DNA of 64,000 nucleotides from Shewanella sp. KT0246. GTDB lineage: Bacteria > Pseudomonadota > Gammaproteobacteria > Enterobacterales > Shewanellaceae. The stretch spans positions 27,807 through 91,806 of the forward strand of contig NZ_BPEV01000021.1 of NCBI RefSeq assembly GCF_019654955.1. The letters run 5' to 3'. Under the pieces are notes generated by a model. That model was not told the DNA's origin and made no database searches. It worked only from the letters and a program-made list of their open reading frames with translations. Each line of letters starts with the position of its first letter. Positions within the stretch are counted from its first letter, which is position 1. This document shows positions 8,146-16,663 of this stretch, piece by piece. Made by a program: the position numbers and the translations under genes.

Positions 8146-9186
8146 ATGGCGAGCGAAACAAACCCACTTGGTCTTTTAGGCATTGAATTTACAGAATTTG
8201 CCAGCCCAGACACTGATTTTATGCATCAAGTGTTTATTGACTTTGGTTTTTCTATGCTTAAAAAAGCAAAAGCGAACGATATTGTTTACTACAAGCAAAA
8301 CGATATTAATTTCTTACTGAATAAATCTAAGCAAGGATTCTCAGCAGATTTCGCTAAATCTCACGGCCCAGCAATCTGCTCAATGGGTTGGCGTGTTGAA
8401 GATGCTGAATTTGCCTTTAACGAAGCGGTAGCGCGTGGAGCAAAGCCAGCTGATGATGCAGCAAAAGATATGGCCTACCCTGCAATTTATGGTATTGGTG
8501 ACAGCTTAATTTACTTTATTGATGTGTTTGGTGATGCGCAAAATATCTATAAAAATGATTTTGAAGACTTAGCAGAGCCAATGATTGTTGAAGAGAAAGG
8601 CTTTATGGAAGTCGATCACCTAACCAACAATGTTTATAAAGGCACTATGGAAAAATGGGCTAACTTTTATAAAGACATTTTTGCCTTTACTGAAGTTCGT
8701 TATTTCGACATCAGCGGTGCACAAACAGCACTAGTTTCTTATGCACTTCGTTCACCAGACGGTAGTTTCTGCATTCCGATTAACGAAGGTAAAGGCAACA
8801 ATAACAACCAAATTGATGAATACTTAGGTGAATACAATGGCCCTGGCGTTCAGCATTTAGCATTTAGAAGCCGTGATATTGTTGGCTCTCTTGATGCAAT
8901 GGAAGGCACAGCAATCAAGACCTTGGATATTATCCCTGAATACTACGACACGATTTTCGATAAGTTACCACAAGTGACAGAAGATCGAGATCGTATCAAG
9001 CATCATCAAATTTTAGTTGATGGTGATGACGATGGTTACTTACTTCAAATTTTCACTAAAAACCTATTTGGTCCAATCTTTATTGAAATCATTCAACGTA
9101 AGAATAACCTAGGTTTTGGTGAAGGTAACTTTAAAGCATTATTTGAATCTATAGAACGTGATCAAATGAAGCGTGGCGTACTGTAA
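8146..9186 (+). CDS. hppD: 4-hydroxyphenylpyruvate dioxygenase
   Basis: The enzyme converts 4-hydroxyphenylpyruvate to homogentisate. I place the start at ATG 8146 (346 residues, MASETNPLG) because AAGGA lies 8 bases upstream; an in-frame start at 8110 would add a lysine-rich tail without a ribosome binding site. The two vicinal-oxygen-chelate modules are visible. The iron ligands should be the His of EVDHLTNNV, the His of GPGVQHLAF and the Glu of PIFIEIIQRKN near the C terminus. The ending GFGEGNFKALFESIERDQ matches the family. A strong hairpin terminator follows. Over-activity of this step relative to hmgA is what makes pyomelanin pigment in Shewanella. Confidence 0.95.
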   Translation: MASETNPLGLLGIEFTEFASPDTDFMHQVFIDFGFSMLKKAKANDIVYYKQNDINFLLNKSKQGFSADFAKSHGPAICSMGWRVEDAEFAFNEAVARGAKPADDAAKDMAYPAIYGIGDSLIYFIDVFGDAQNIYKNDFEDLAEPMIVEEKGFMEVDHLTNNVYKGTMEKWANFYKDIFAFTEVRYFDISGAQTALVSYALRSPDGSFCIPINEGKGNNNNQIDEYLGEYNGPGVQHLAFRSRDIVGSLDAMEGTAIKTLDIIPEYYDTIFDKLPQVTEDRDRIKHHQILVDGDDDGYLLQIFTKNLFGPIFIEIIQRKNNLGFGEGNFKALFESIERDQMKRGVL

Positions 9187-9217
9187 ACCTTAATATTTGC
9201 CGCTTAGTAAAAACAAA

Positions 9218-9252
9218 AAAGCCCGTTACTTAAACAAGTAACGGGCTTTAAT
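9218..9252. terminator. Bidirectional terminator between hppD and the pseudouridine synthase
   Basis: AAAGCCCGTTACTT (9218-9231) and AAGTAACGGGCTTT (9236-9249) form a perfect 14-bp stem with a 4-base loop, flanked by A and T runs on both sides. It fits termination of hppD on plus and of the convergent gene on minus. Confidence 0.85.
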
Positions 9253-9276
9253 TTACTACAATCATATTTCTAAAAA

Positions 9277-9975
9277 TTAAAACGGCACTTCGCACTTGAT
9301 TTCAAAAGGCTCAAATGTCACTGGATGGGTAAAGCTTAAGTTACTTGCATGAAGTAACAGTCTTGGTGCGAGCGCCTGTGAGTCCTCATTGCAATATAAA
9401 TCGCAGCCCAGAATAGGATGACCAATATACTGACTGTGAATTCTTAATTGATGTGTTCGCCCAGTAATCGGTTTAAATCTCACTCTAGTGACAGGAGTTA
9501 AGTTAGATTTGCCATCAGCAAACGCCTGTAAATACGTTCGTTCAATGATTTCAATTTCAGATAAGGCTGTTTTGCCAGTTTCAGGACAGATTTTCATAAA
9601 AGGAAAATTTTCAGTATCTTTGCTAATAGCTGCATTTATCACAGCGGAATCTTCCAATGCTTTTGAAGCATGCCCATACAAAGTCGCATGATAGTACTTA
9701 ACAATCGTTTTTTCTTGAAACTGTTTGGTTAATAAGCCATTGACCGATTTATTAAGCGCCACCAGCATGATACCTGACGTGCCAAAATCTAATCGATGCA
9801 CTAAAGTAGCAGTGGGAAAATCTTGGACAAGTCTGAAGTGAACAGAATCTTTATTCAATGGGTTTTTACCAGATAAACTCAATAAGCCACTTGGCTTATT
9901 GATCAGCAAGATATACTCATCCTGATATAGAATTGAAATTTTTTCTTTACAAGGTGGGGCAATAAATTCTGTCAT
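9277..9975 (-). CDS. RluA-family RNA pseudouridine synthase
   Basis: This 232-residue protein (ATG at 9975, AAGG five bases upstream) is a single catalytic domain without an S4 domain, like E. coli RluA. It has the opening NKPSGLLSLSGK, the catalytic motif VHRLDFGTSG with the nucleophilic Asp, and the late motif FKPITGRTHQLRIHSQYIGHPILG. RluA modifies U746 of 23S rRNA and U32 of some tRNAs. The resemblance to RluA is close, but several RluA paralogues exist in Shewanella, so the target base is not settled. The gene converges on hppD with a shared terminator. Confidence 0.88.
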   Translation of the reverse strand: MTEFIAPPCKEKISILYQDEYILLINKPSGLLSLSGKNPLNKDSVHFRLVQDFPTATLVHRLDFGTSGIMLVALNKSVNGLLTKQFQEKTIVKYYHATLYGHASKALEDSAVINAAISKDTENFPFMKICPETGKTALSEIEIIERTYLQAFADGKSNLTPVTRVRFKPITGRTHQLRIHSQYIGHPILGCDLYCNEDSQALAPRLLLHASNLSFTHPVTFEPFEIKCEVPF

Positions 9976-10112
9976 TTCAGCCTTAAACAATCGATAAGCC
10001 GAGAATGGTAATAAAAAGATGGCAATTAAGCCACCCTTGTTATGTGTTCGTTTAAGTAAATATAATATTGAAATTAAGCCCAGACTGAGCTTACTCCATC
10101 AATTTTACTTTT

Positions 10113-11000
10113 CTAAAATTCAGCTAATGATTTTTTAATTTCTTTTAAAAAATCGGCGCCTAATTTAGGGTCTCGTAAGCCGTACTCAACAAACGCTTTC
10201 ATATAGCCTAATTTATCACCGCAGTCATGGGACTTACCTGACATATTAAAGGCTTCAACAGAGTCTGACTCAATCAACATATCGATAGCATCAGTTAATT
10301 GAATTTCATTGCCAGCTCCTGGTGGTGTTTTAGCTAATAAGCCCCAAATTTTTTCAGAAAGAACATAGCGGCCCACTACAGCAAGATTTGATGGAGCCTC
10401 TTCTATTTTAGGTTTTTCCACCATCTTAACAATAGCTGAAGAGAAACCAGGCAAAATAGTTTCGCCATTACAATCTGCAATACCGTATTTGTTCACATCT
10501 TTTTCATCCACTGGCGCCACCATGATTTGGCTGGCACCTGTTTCATTGTATCGGCTAATCATAGTAGATAAGTTTTCAGTACGTTGATCAGCTGTGTGAC
10601 CATCTAAAATCACATCCGGAAGCACTACAGCAAAAGGGCTATCGCCTATGCAAGGCTTCGCACATAAAATTGCATGGCCTAAGCCTTTCGCTTCACCTTG
10701 GCGAACTTGCATGATAGTGACATTTTTAGGGCATATAGATTGTACTTCATGTAATAACTGACGCTTAACACGCTGCTCTAAAGTAGATTCGAGCTCATAC
10801 GATTTATCGAAATGATTTTCAATGGCATTCTTACTTGCATGAGTTACTAAAACAATTTCAGTAATACCAGCACTAACACATTCATCAACAATGTACTGAA
10901 TAAGCGGTTTATCAACAATAGGCAACATTTCTTTCGGGATTGCTTTTGTCGCTGGTAACATCCTTGTACCTAAACCCGCGACTGGTATAACAACTTTCAT
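10113..11000 (-). CDS. galU: UTP--glucose-1-phosphate uridylyltransferase
   Basis: The enzyme makes UDP-glucose from UTP and glucose-1-phosphate, for lipopolysaccharide and other glycans. The ATG at 11000 (295 residues, [19 protein letters not shown]) has a GGAG site; longer readings up to 11042 only add a tail unlike the family. Motifs are [19 protein letters not shown] (nucleotide-binding loop), VVLPDVIL (metal-binding Asp region), MVEKP and [12 protein letters not shown]. It appears to be transcribed alone on the minus strand. Confidence 0.95.
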   Translation of the reverse strand: MKVVIPVAGLGTRMLPATKAIPKEMLPIVDKPLIQYIVDECVSAGITEIVLVTHASKNAIENHFDKSYELESTLEQRVKRQLLHEVQSICPKNVTIMQVRQGEAKGLGHAILCAKPCIGDSPFAVVLPDVILDGHTADQRTENLSTMISRYNETGASQIMVAPVDEKDVNKYGIADCNGETILPGFSSAIVKMVEKPKIEEAPSNLAVVGRYVLSEKIWGLLAKTPPGAGNEIQLTDAIDMLIESDSVEAFNMSGKSHDCGDKLGYMKAFVEYGLRDPKLGADFLKEIKKSLAEF

Positions 11001-11347
11001 ATAAACTCCATTAGCCCTAACGGCGCCTTTCAGCATGAACATTCACGCAAACTACTTTAAAGAATAGCAGCTTGTATGTTGATAACAAAAACAAAATTCA
11101 CAAAAGTTAAATTAACCTACACTCGAAATACCTCGATTCAATTTTCTCGAATAAATACAGTTTTAATAACACTCATATTGATGAATATTCAGTCTAATTG
11201 GAAAGAGCTGAGTTTATTCAAATTTTTAACACCATCACATGCTTGTGAAAAATCGACTTTAAACCAGCCTAGCCGTTATGTAAATGACGACTAAAATGAA
11301 AAAAACCGCAATAATGCGGTTTTCTTAATTTCATTAGTATTAGTGAA
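11001..11347. other. Intergenic region upstream of galU
   Basis: This 347-base stretch should contain the galU promoter on the minus strand and holds the terminator of the downstream retropepsin-like gene at its right end. A 72-residue open frame (11076-11294) has no ribosome binding site or protein-like composition and is not called. Confidence 0.5.
11302..11327 (-). terminator. Intrinsic terminator of the retropepsin-like gene
   Basis: AAAACCGCA at 11302-11310 and TGCGGTTTT at 11315-11323 form a 9-bp stem with the loop ATAA. On the minus strand the stem is followed by a T run, as expected for the gene ending at 11348. Confidence 0.75.
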
Positions 11348-12226
11348 CTACATGTTCACATCAACAATATAATGTCCCTGCAACCAATTACGTCCGATGA
11401 GTAATTTGTAGGTCATTTTACTGCGATCACGCAGGTTCACATCAACTTTAAACTCTTCACCAGGCTCACCAATGGTCAATGTCACCATATAACGGATTTC
11501 ACTACCTTGTGCATTACGAATTAACGATGTGCTATGGATACGGGCTGTGACGTCAACTGTTTCGCCTTTTTCGTTCATGGTTGTGAACGTGACGTCTTTA
11601 CCAACATTGTTTTCCATGTTGGCTTTATCTTCATCATTAATTCGCAAATTCACTGCATGCAAAGAGTTTTCAACCGCGCCAGTATCGATGCGGGTATCAA
11701 ATATTAACCCTGACTCCACAATGCTTATCCCTGCGGTTGGTCCGATAAACTTCTTTTCAGACACATCAACAACATATTTGCCTTTAAGCCAGTTACGACC
11801 AATAAGTAACTTGTAATCCATTGTGGTTCTATTTTTCAAATTAACTTTCACTTTACGGGTGCTGTCACCGAAAGTGATGGGCAATTTAACTGCATAACGG
11901 GTTTCAGTGCCTTGAGAATTACTCACAGTGGAAGTACCGATAATTTCCGCAGTAACAGTTTCTTTGTCACCTTTTTCATTGAAAGTAGTAAAAGATACAT
12001 TTTTACCAATGTTATCTTTCATTTTTTTAGCACTACCGCCTTCTACTTTAATATCTAATGCGTGTAGAGATGAGTTTACTGCACCCGTATCCATTCTCGC
12101 TTCAAATACAATTCCATTTGCACTGACAGACATCATTTCAGTTTGGCCTAACACTTCTTTTTCAGCAGCAATACTCGAAAATGAAATGCAGCTGAATAAG
12201 GTGGCAGTAACGATTGTTTTGAACAT
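11348..12226 (-). CDS. Secreted protein with two tandem retropepsin-like (RimB / ATP-dependent zinc protease family) domains
   Basis: The 292-residue protein has a Sec signal peptide (cut near residue 21, SSIAAEKE). The mature part is two copies of the same domain with an exact 135-residue period. DTGAV occurs at residues 46 and 181, each followed by a SLHA motif, and KLLIGRNWL occurs at 139 and 274. This domain (Pfam family often labelled putative ATP-dependent zinc protease, and described as retropepsin-like aspartic endopeptidase for RimB) normally occurs once per protein. DTG is the catalytic triad of aspartic proteases, which need two copies, usually by dimerising; here both are on one chain in the periplasm. 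Activity is inferred. It lies upstream of no partner gene and ends at its own terminator. Confidence 0.8.
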   Translation of the reverse strand: MFKTIVTATLFSCISFSSIAAEKEVLGQTEMMSVSANGIVFEARMDTGAVNSSLHALDIKVEGGSAKKMKDNIGKNVSFTTFNEKGDKETVTAEIIGTSTVSNSQGTETRYAVKLPITFGDSTRKVKVNLKNRTTMDYKLLIGRNWLKGKYVVDVSEKKFIGPTAGISIVESGLIFDTRIDTGAVENSLHAVNLRINDEDKANMENNVGKDVTFTTMNEKGETVDVTARIHSTSLIRNAQGSEIRYMVTLTIGEPGEEFKVDVNLRDRSKMTYKLLIGRNWLQGHYIVDVNM

Positions 12227-12272
12227 GCAATAATCCTAAAAATATAATGAATGAAGGTGTTTAGAAGGAAGT

Positions 12273-12623
12273 TTATCTAAGAATTTGTTCGATTTCTTTA
12301 TCGAATAAGTTTTTGATTAACCCAGAAAATTCAGTGATAAAGACACTTTGCTCTGGTGTCGCATTATGACTGGCAACACTTGCTAAAATCTCTTCCAAAT
12401 CATACACAATGGCATCAATCTCTCGGATGACTTTATTACGCTGTGCGAAAGACAAATTTGGGTTTTGACCACAAACCATAATTATTTGAGCTGATAGTTG
12501 ATCTTCAAATAATTCCATAACTGTTTGGCTATTAATGCTGTTATCTTCAGAAGCTTCAAATAGGCCAAGATGTTCAGTTAGGTATTGAATTAAATGAATA
12601 TAGCCATCTTTATCAGTGACCAT
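12273..12623 (-). CDS. Small DUF3802-like hypothetical protein
   Basis: This soluble 116-residue protein is acidic and mostly helical, with no signal peptide or membrane segment. I recall similar Vibrio and Shewanella proteins filed as DUF3802 (start MVTDKDGYIHLIQYLTEHL), but that assignment is from memory. Conserved-looking features are the N-terminal LIQYLTEHLGLFE helix and a central RNKVIREIDAIVYDLEEIL helix. Its stop lies 46 bases before the retropepsin-like gene, so the two may share a transcript. Function is unknown. Confidence 0.72.
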   Translation of the reverse strand: MVTDKDGYIHLIQYLTEHLGLFEASEDNSINSQTVMELFEDQLSAQIIMVCGQNPNLSFAQRNKVIREIDAIVYDLEEILASVASHNATPEQSVFITEFSGLIKNLFDKEIEQILR

Positions 12624-12702
12624 TATGTCCCCTAATTAGGTGGCTTTTGATTGACAAAAGCCACTTGTGAATTTTCTAATTTAATATTCTTAACACACTG
12701 TT

Positions 12703-13296
12703 CTATTGCGACAAAGTAAGCACAAAAGACACTGGAACCGCTAAACTAATGCTACTTAAACCAGCTACTTCTCGGAGCTTATTCACACCTTCTACTAAAT
12801 CAAAGTCGTTGGCTTGAATAATCACTGGCGACATACTGCTTACCACCATTTTTTTATCCGATAATTTTGCCACTAGCACATCAAATGTTTTTAACCGACT
12901 TTTACCGTGCAAATCAATGGTGCCATCAATTTGAGTAACTAACGTTGAACCCACGCTCAAATCTGCCAATAACTTAGGGTTAACGACCGCTGATAACGTT
13001 AACTCGGGAAATTTAGCTACCTCAAAAAGCATTGTCTGCATTCGCTCATCACGAATTTCAACACCGGTATCGACGCTCACTAAATCAATCGATAAATTAA
13101 ACGCTCCCTCTGGGGTTAAACTGCCACTTACTTTCTTAAAGTCATGAACTTCAGCAATGTCGCCTTTTTTCACTGATATAAAACTGACTTTTGAGTGTCC
13201 CTGCTTAACTTGCCAATCGGCTGCAAAAACAGCTGAAGATAATAAAGAAGTAGACAGTAACGCTATAGGTAATACTGCGAGCCATTTTTTCATCAT
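12703..13296 (-). CDS. Periplasmic YceI-family lipid-binding protein
   Basis: The 197-residue protein has a signal peptide ending near residue 25 (SSAVFAADW) and then the YceI lipocalin-like barrel beginning WQVKQGHSKVSFISVKKG. YceI proteins bind polyisoprenoids or other amphiphiles in the periplasm, and their physiological role is often unclear. Other family marks are VDTGVEIRDERMQTMLFEVAKFP and the LHGKSR turn. Two ATG codons are adjacent (13296 and 13293), and an AAAGGGA site precedes them. It follows YaiI and PdxH in the same direction after a gap of about 130 bases, so operon membership is uncertain. Confidence 0.9.
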   Translation of the reverse strand: MMKKWLAVLPIALLSTSLLSSAVFAADWQVKQGHSKVSFISVKKGDIAEVHDFKKVSGSLTPEGAFNLSIDLVSVDTGVEIRDERMQTMLFEVAKFPELTLSAVVNPKLLADLSVGSTLVTQIDGTIDLHGKSRLKTFDVLVAKLSDKKMVVSSMSPVIIQANDFDLVEGVNKLREVAGLSSISLAVPVSFVLTLSQ

Positions 13297-13426
13297 TAAT
13301 CCCTTTTGTGAATAAAAACAGTTAAATTATAGATTAAAATTTATTAACTCGGAGACTATCCCCACTTCGAGTTAATTATCCTTTATGGCAACTGAGTATC
13401 AGCTAAACATTAAATTACTACAACAG

Positions 13427-13876
13427 CTATAAACGACTTAGCCATTTATCAAGCGCTTGAGCAAACGCATGTTTGTCCGCTTGTGAAAAGCTATTAGGTC
13501 CTGCGGTATGCACACCACTACTTCTTAACTCTTCCATAAAGTCACGCATAGTTAAACGCTGCTTTATATTATCATTAGTATAAATATCACCACGAGGGTT
13601 AAAGACCATCGCGCCCTTTTCAATAGCGTCAGAGGCTAATGGGATATCACCGGTTATCACTAAGTCACCACTATGTAACTGCTCCACAATATAATTATCG
13701 GCTTCATCAAATCCTGAGCTCACTCGAACAACTGAGATGTTCGGTGAAGCAGGCACACGAATAAGCTGATTCGCCACCAAAATTAATGGTATGGATTTTC
13801 TATCAGCTGCGCGAAATAGCATTTCTTTTACAGGGTTTGGACATGCATCAGCATCGACCCAAATTGTTTTACTCAT
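13427..13876 (-). CDS. yaiI: YaiI/YqxD family protein (DUF188)
   Basis: This 149-residue protein starts with the family signature [20 protein letters not shown] and contains [13 protein letters not shown] and [16 protein letters not shown], with conserved acidic residues as in PIN/NYN-like nucleases. The family is widespread but its activity is not established; nuclease function is inferred from the fold. It starts 45 bases after the pdxH stop, on the same strand, so the two are probably co-transcribed. Confidence 0.9.
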   Translation of the reverse strand: MSKTIWVDADACPNPVKEMLFRAADRKSIPLILVANQLIRVPASPNISVVRVSSGFDEADNYIVEQLHSGDLVITGDIPLASDAIEKGAMVFNPRGDIYTNDNIKQRLTMRDFMEELRSSGVHTAGPNSFSQADKHAFAQALDKWLSRL

Positions 13877-13921
13877 TCATATTCTCAATAGCTTTGTGTT
13901 GTAGCGATATAATCAATGCAA

Positions 13922-14560
13922 TTACGGCGCTAAACGATCAATATTCCAACCAGATGGTGCTTTTTGATATATAAAGCGGTCATGAAGTCTACGCTCACCA
14001 CCTTGCCAAAACTCAATGCTTTCGGCCTTTATTCGGTAACCACCCCAAAATTTCGGTAATGGCACTTCACCTTTAGCAAATTTGCTTTTCATTTCATTAA
14101 ACTTGCCTTCTAGAGCTTGGCGAGCACTTATTTTGCTCGACTGCTTCGATACCCATGCAGCTATTTGGCTGTCCTTTGGGCGGCTCATAAAGTATTTAGT
14201 CACTTCTATCATAGATAATGGCTCAGCTTCGCCAGTGACGGCAACTTGCCTTTCTAAAGGGTGCCAAGGAAACAATAAACTGGTTTTAGCATTGTTTGCC
14301 AACTGGGTGGCTTTTCGGCTTTCTAAGTTTGTAAAAAAAACAAAACCGTCATCATCAAACTTTTTCAGGAGTACTATACGTTGGAACGGCTGACCATGCT
14401 CATCGACAGTGGCAACACACATCGCGGTTGGATCAGTTAATTCAGCTTGTTTTGCCTGCTCAATCCATAATGTAAATAAGTCCATTGGATTATTTGGTAA
14501 ATCATTTCGTCGCAATCCACCTTGAGTATATTCACGGCGGATATCAGTTAAATCATTCAT
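13922..14560 (-). CDS. pdxH: Pyridoxamine 5'-phosphate oxidase
   Basis: The FMN enzyme oxidises pyridoxamine or pyridoxine phosphate to pyridoxal 5'-phosphate, the last step of vitamin B6 synthesis and salvage. The 212 residues match the usual length. Visible motifs are the N-terminal [21 protein letters not shown], the FMN-binding [19 protein letters not shown], the [16 protein letters not shown] block, and the C-terminal [18 protein letters not shown]-dependent enzymes nearby (SpeA, the desulfhydrase-like protein) use its product, although there is no operon link to them. Confidence 0.96.
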   Translation of the reverse strand: MNDLTDIRREYTQGGLRRNDLPNNPMDLFTLWIEQAKQAELTDPTAMCVATVDEHGQPFQRIVLLKKFDDDGFVFFTNLESRKATQLANNAKTSLLFPWHPLERQVAVTGEAEPLSMIEVTKYFMSRPKDSQIAAWVSKQSSKISARQALEGKFNEMKSKFAKGEVPLPKFWGGYRIKAESIEFWQGGERRLHDRFIYQKAPSGWNIDRLAP

Positions 14561-14666
14561 TTAGATACCTCTTCAATTACTGTCATTATACTCACAGTTA
14601 CTGATATATGATCATGACATCGCTGATAATTATGCTTATAAGCGCTAATTGCAAAAAGAAGGTATT

Positions 14667-14696
14667 AAAAAACCAACGATAATCGTTGGTTTTTTA
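14667..14696. terminator. Terminator downstream of speB
   Basis: AACCAACG (14671-14678) and CGTTGGTT (14684-14691) with loop ATAAT, flanked by A and T runs on both sides. It ends the spe operon on the minus strand and could also work on the plus strand. Confidence 0.8.
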
Positions 14697-14716
14697 TTAA
14701 AAGCTCACAGCTAAAA

Positions 14717-15649
14717 TTACTTTTTAACTAAGCCTTTGCCTTCCGCCCACACGTGTAGCAACTCAAGACCTAAAGTAGCACCTGCAAGCGCTGTAATATC
14801 TGCAGAATCGTAAGCTGGAGCGACTTCAACTACATCCATACCCACGATATTCATCCCACGAAGACCACGGATGATTTTCATGGCTTTATCACTGGTTAAA
14901 CCGCCGCATACTGGCGTGCCTGTACCTGGTGCATAAGCAGGGTCTAAACAATCAATGTCAAAGGTCACGTATAATGGCATATCACCGACACGGGCTTTAA
15001 TTTGCTCAACAATTTGCGCCGCGGTTAAATCATTGGCTGTTGCGGCATCAATGACTTTAAAAGCATGCTCTGCAGTATTGTATTCTGTGCGAATACCCAC
15101 CTGAATCGAGTTTTCTGGTGCTATTAAGCCTTCATTTGGCGCATGGAAAAACATGGTTCCATGATCATACTTGCTGCCCTGACTGTAAGTGTCTGTATGG
15201 GCGTCAAAATGTAATAACGCCATTTTGCCGTATTTTTTATAATGTGCGCGCAGTAATGGCAAAGTGACAAAGTGATCGCCTCCAAAACTTAATAATGCTT
15301 TGTCACTATCAAGGATTCGAGTAGCAAAGCCTTCTAGTCTTGTAGTGAAATCTTCTTGATCCCCGCAATCAAACACTAAATCGCCAGCATCGACAATATT
15401 GATGGTTTCGCTGATGGAGAAATCCCACGGCCAGCGGGTTTCTTCCCAAGCAAGGTTAACAGAAGCGCGGCGGATAGCATCAGGCCCCATACGACCACCT
15501 GAGCGACCTGTTGTCGCCATATCAAATGGCAAACCAATCACAACTACATCAGCGTCTGTTTCTATCGGCTTAAAGTTAAGTGGCTGACGTAAGTAACCAA
15601 ATGCATTGGAATACAATGAATAATCTGCTTTTTCAGCAAAAGTGCTCAT
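14717..15649 (-). CDS. speB: Agmatinase
   Basis: The manganese enzyme hydrolyses agmatine to putrescine and urea. The 310-residue ureohydrolase has the metal-binding motifs [18 protein letters not shown] and [17 protein letters not shown] in order. It is the last gene of a four-gene minus-strand operon, speE-speA-speD-speB, and lies 31 bases after speD. Together with speA it makes putrescine from arginine; speD and speE then extend putrescine to spermidine. A terminator follows. Confidence 0.94.
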   Translation of the reverse strand: MSTFAEKADYSLYSNAFGYLRQPLNFKPIETDADVVVIGLPFDMATTGRSGGRMGPDAIRRASVNLAWEETRWPWDFSISETINIVDAGDLVFDCGDQEDFTTRLEGFATRILDSDKALLSFGGDHFVTLPLLRAHYKKYGKMALLHFDAHTDTYSQGSKYDHGTMFFHAPNEGLIAPENSIQVGIRTEYNTAEHAFKVIDAATANDLTAAQIVEQIKARVGDMPLYVTFDIDCLDPAYAPGTGTPVCGGLTSDKAMKIIRGLRGMNIVGMDVVEVAPAYDSADITALAGATLGLELLHVWAEGKGLVKK

Positions 15650-15680
15650 AAAAATCTCCGTAAAGGCTGAACGCCAATAA

Positions 15681-16610
15681 CTACAAATATTCTGGTATCA
15701 GTACTTCATGACAAAGTTGCTGATAATGACTAAAGTTGACATCGTACCCTTGTTCAGTTGCAAGCGAGCAGCTGCCTAAACACAAATGTGCAGGGAACCC
15801 TTCAGTGTTTTTAGGTGAATTAAAACCAATGACATCCCAACTTCCAGGGTTTAGGCTACTTAATAATCTTGAGTAAATATCGACTGGGTGATTAGTTAAG
15901 TTCACGTTAGTTTCTAAGCTCACATAAGAACTTTTTTCTTGAGGGGTAATATGAATCGTAAAGTACTCCTGCCCTTTAATGCCGTTTATTGAGTAACCAA
16001 ACGGTTCAAACAAAAAATCATCCACAATAAAGTCAGGGAATAACTCTGATAGTGCTAATAAATCACGGATCCCTTGGGAAGATTGATTCACACCACGCAA
16101 ATAATCTGCTGCTTCACCATTAATGTGGTACATCAATAGCTCATTCGTCACGTCCGTTACTGGGGCTATAAATGGCTTTTTAGAACTGAACATATAATGA
16201 TGGTGCGAGTCTAAATGACCAATGCGATACGCATTACCCGTAATAGTTTGACGAATTTTTTTCAAATCATCTTGAAACGAACTCGACTGCAGGTGAGATA
16301 AATATTCGTTCTTACGCTGATAACTGGCAAAGCCTATAGCTTCTTCACCAACATGAGCAATAAACGACATCACCGCATCAGCAAGTGTGGTTGTGCCACA
16401 GGTAAGCATGACAAAACGGTCATCCCACACAAATAAACTCGATTCACTCAATAAATAAGCGTCGCAATATTCATTACTGATTGACGAGAGGATTTCAGCG
16501 TTAGCGCAAGCCACAATATCAGCCCAAAAGGGTTGACCAAAACTGCGAAGTTTTTTAGATGAGTCAGCGAGTATGACTTCAATCTTTTTTTCCGAACCTT
16601 CAAAAAACAT
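15681..16610 (-). CDS. speD: S-adenosylmethionine decarboxylase proenzyme, eukaryotic type
   Basis: The 309-residue protein decarboxylates AdoMet to supply the aminopropyl donor for spermidine. It is not the short bacterial SpeD but the plant/animal form. It starts [11 protein letters not shown] as in the human enzyme. The self-cleavage site is [10 protein letters not shown], where the chain should break between Glu56 and Ser57 to give the pyruvoyl group. TCGTTTL follows with the catalytic Cys71. It sits between speA and speB and directly serves speE in the same operon. Such eukaryotic-type genes are known in some gamma-proteobacteria. The length is slightly shorter than the human protein (334 residues). 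Confidence 0.93.
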   Translation of the reverse strand: MFFEGSEKKIEVILADSSKKLRSFGQPFWADIVACANAEILSSISNEYCDAYLLSESSLFVWDDRFVMLTCGTTTLADAVMSFIAHVGEEAIGFASYQRKNEYLSHLQSSSFQDDLKKIRQTITGNAYRIGHLDSHHHYMFSSKKPFIAPVTDVTNELLMYHINGEAADYLRGVNQSSQGIRDLLALSELFPDFIVDDFLFEPFGYSINGIKGQEYFTIHITPQEKSSYVSLETNVNLTNHPVDIYSRLLSSLNPGSWDVIGFNSPKNTEGFPAHLCLGSCSLATEQGYDVNFSHYQQLCHEVLIPEYL

Positions 16611-16663
16611 ATTTCAAAACCTAAAAACGCGGAGCCACTCATGTGGCTCTGCTGACACACTTT

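Noticed and set aside
11076..11294. 72-residue plus-strand open frame between galU and the retropepsin-like gene
   Set aside because: No ribosome binding site, composition unlike a protein, and it lies over the expected galU promoter.
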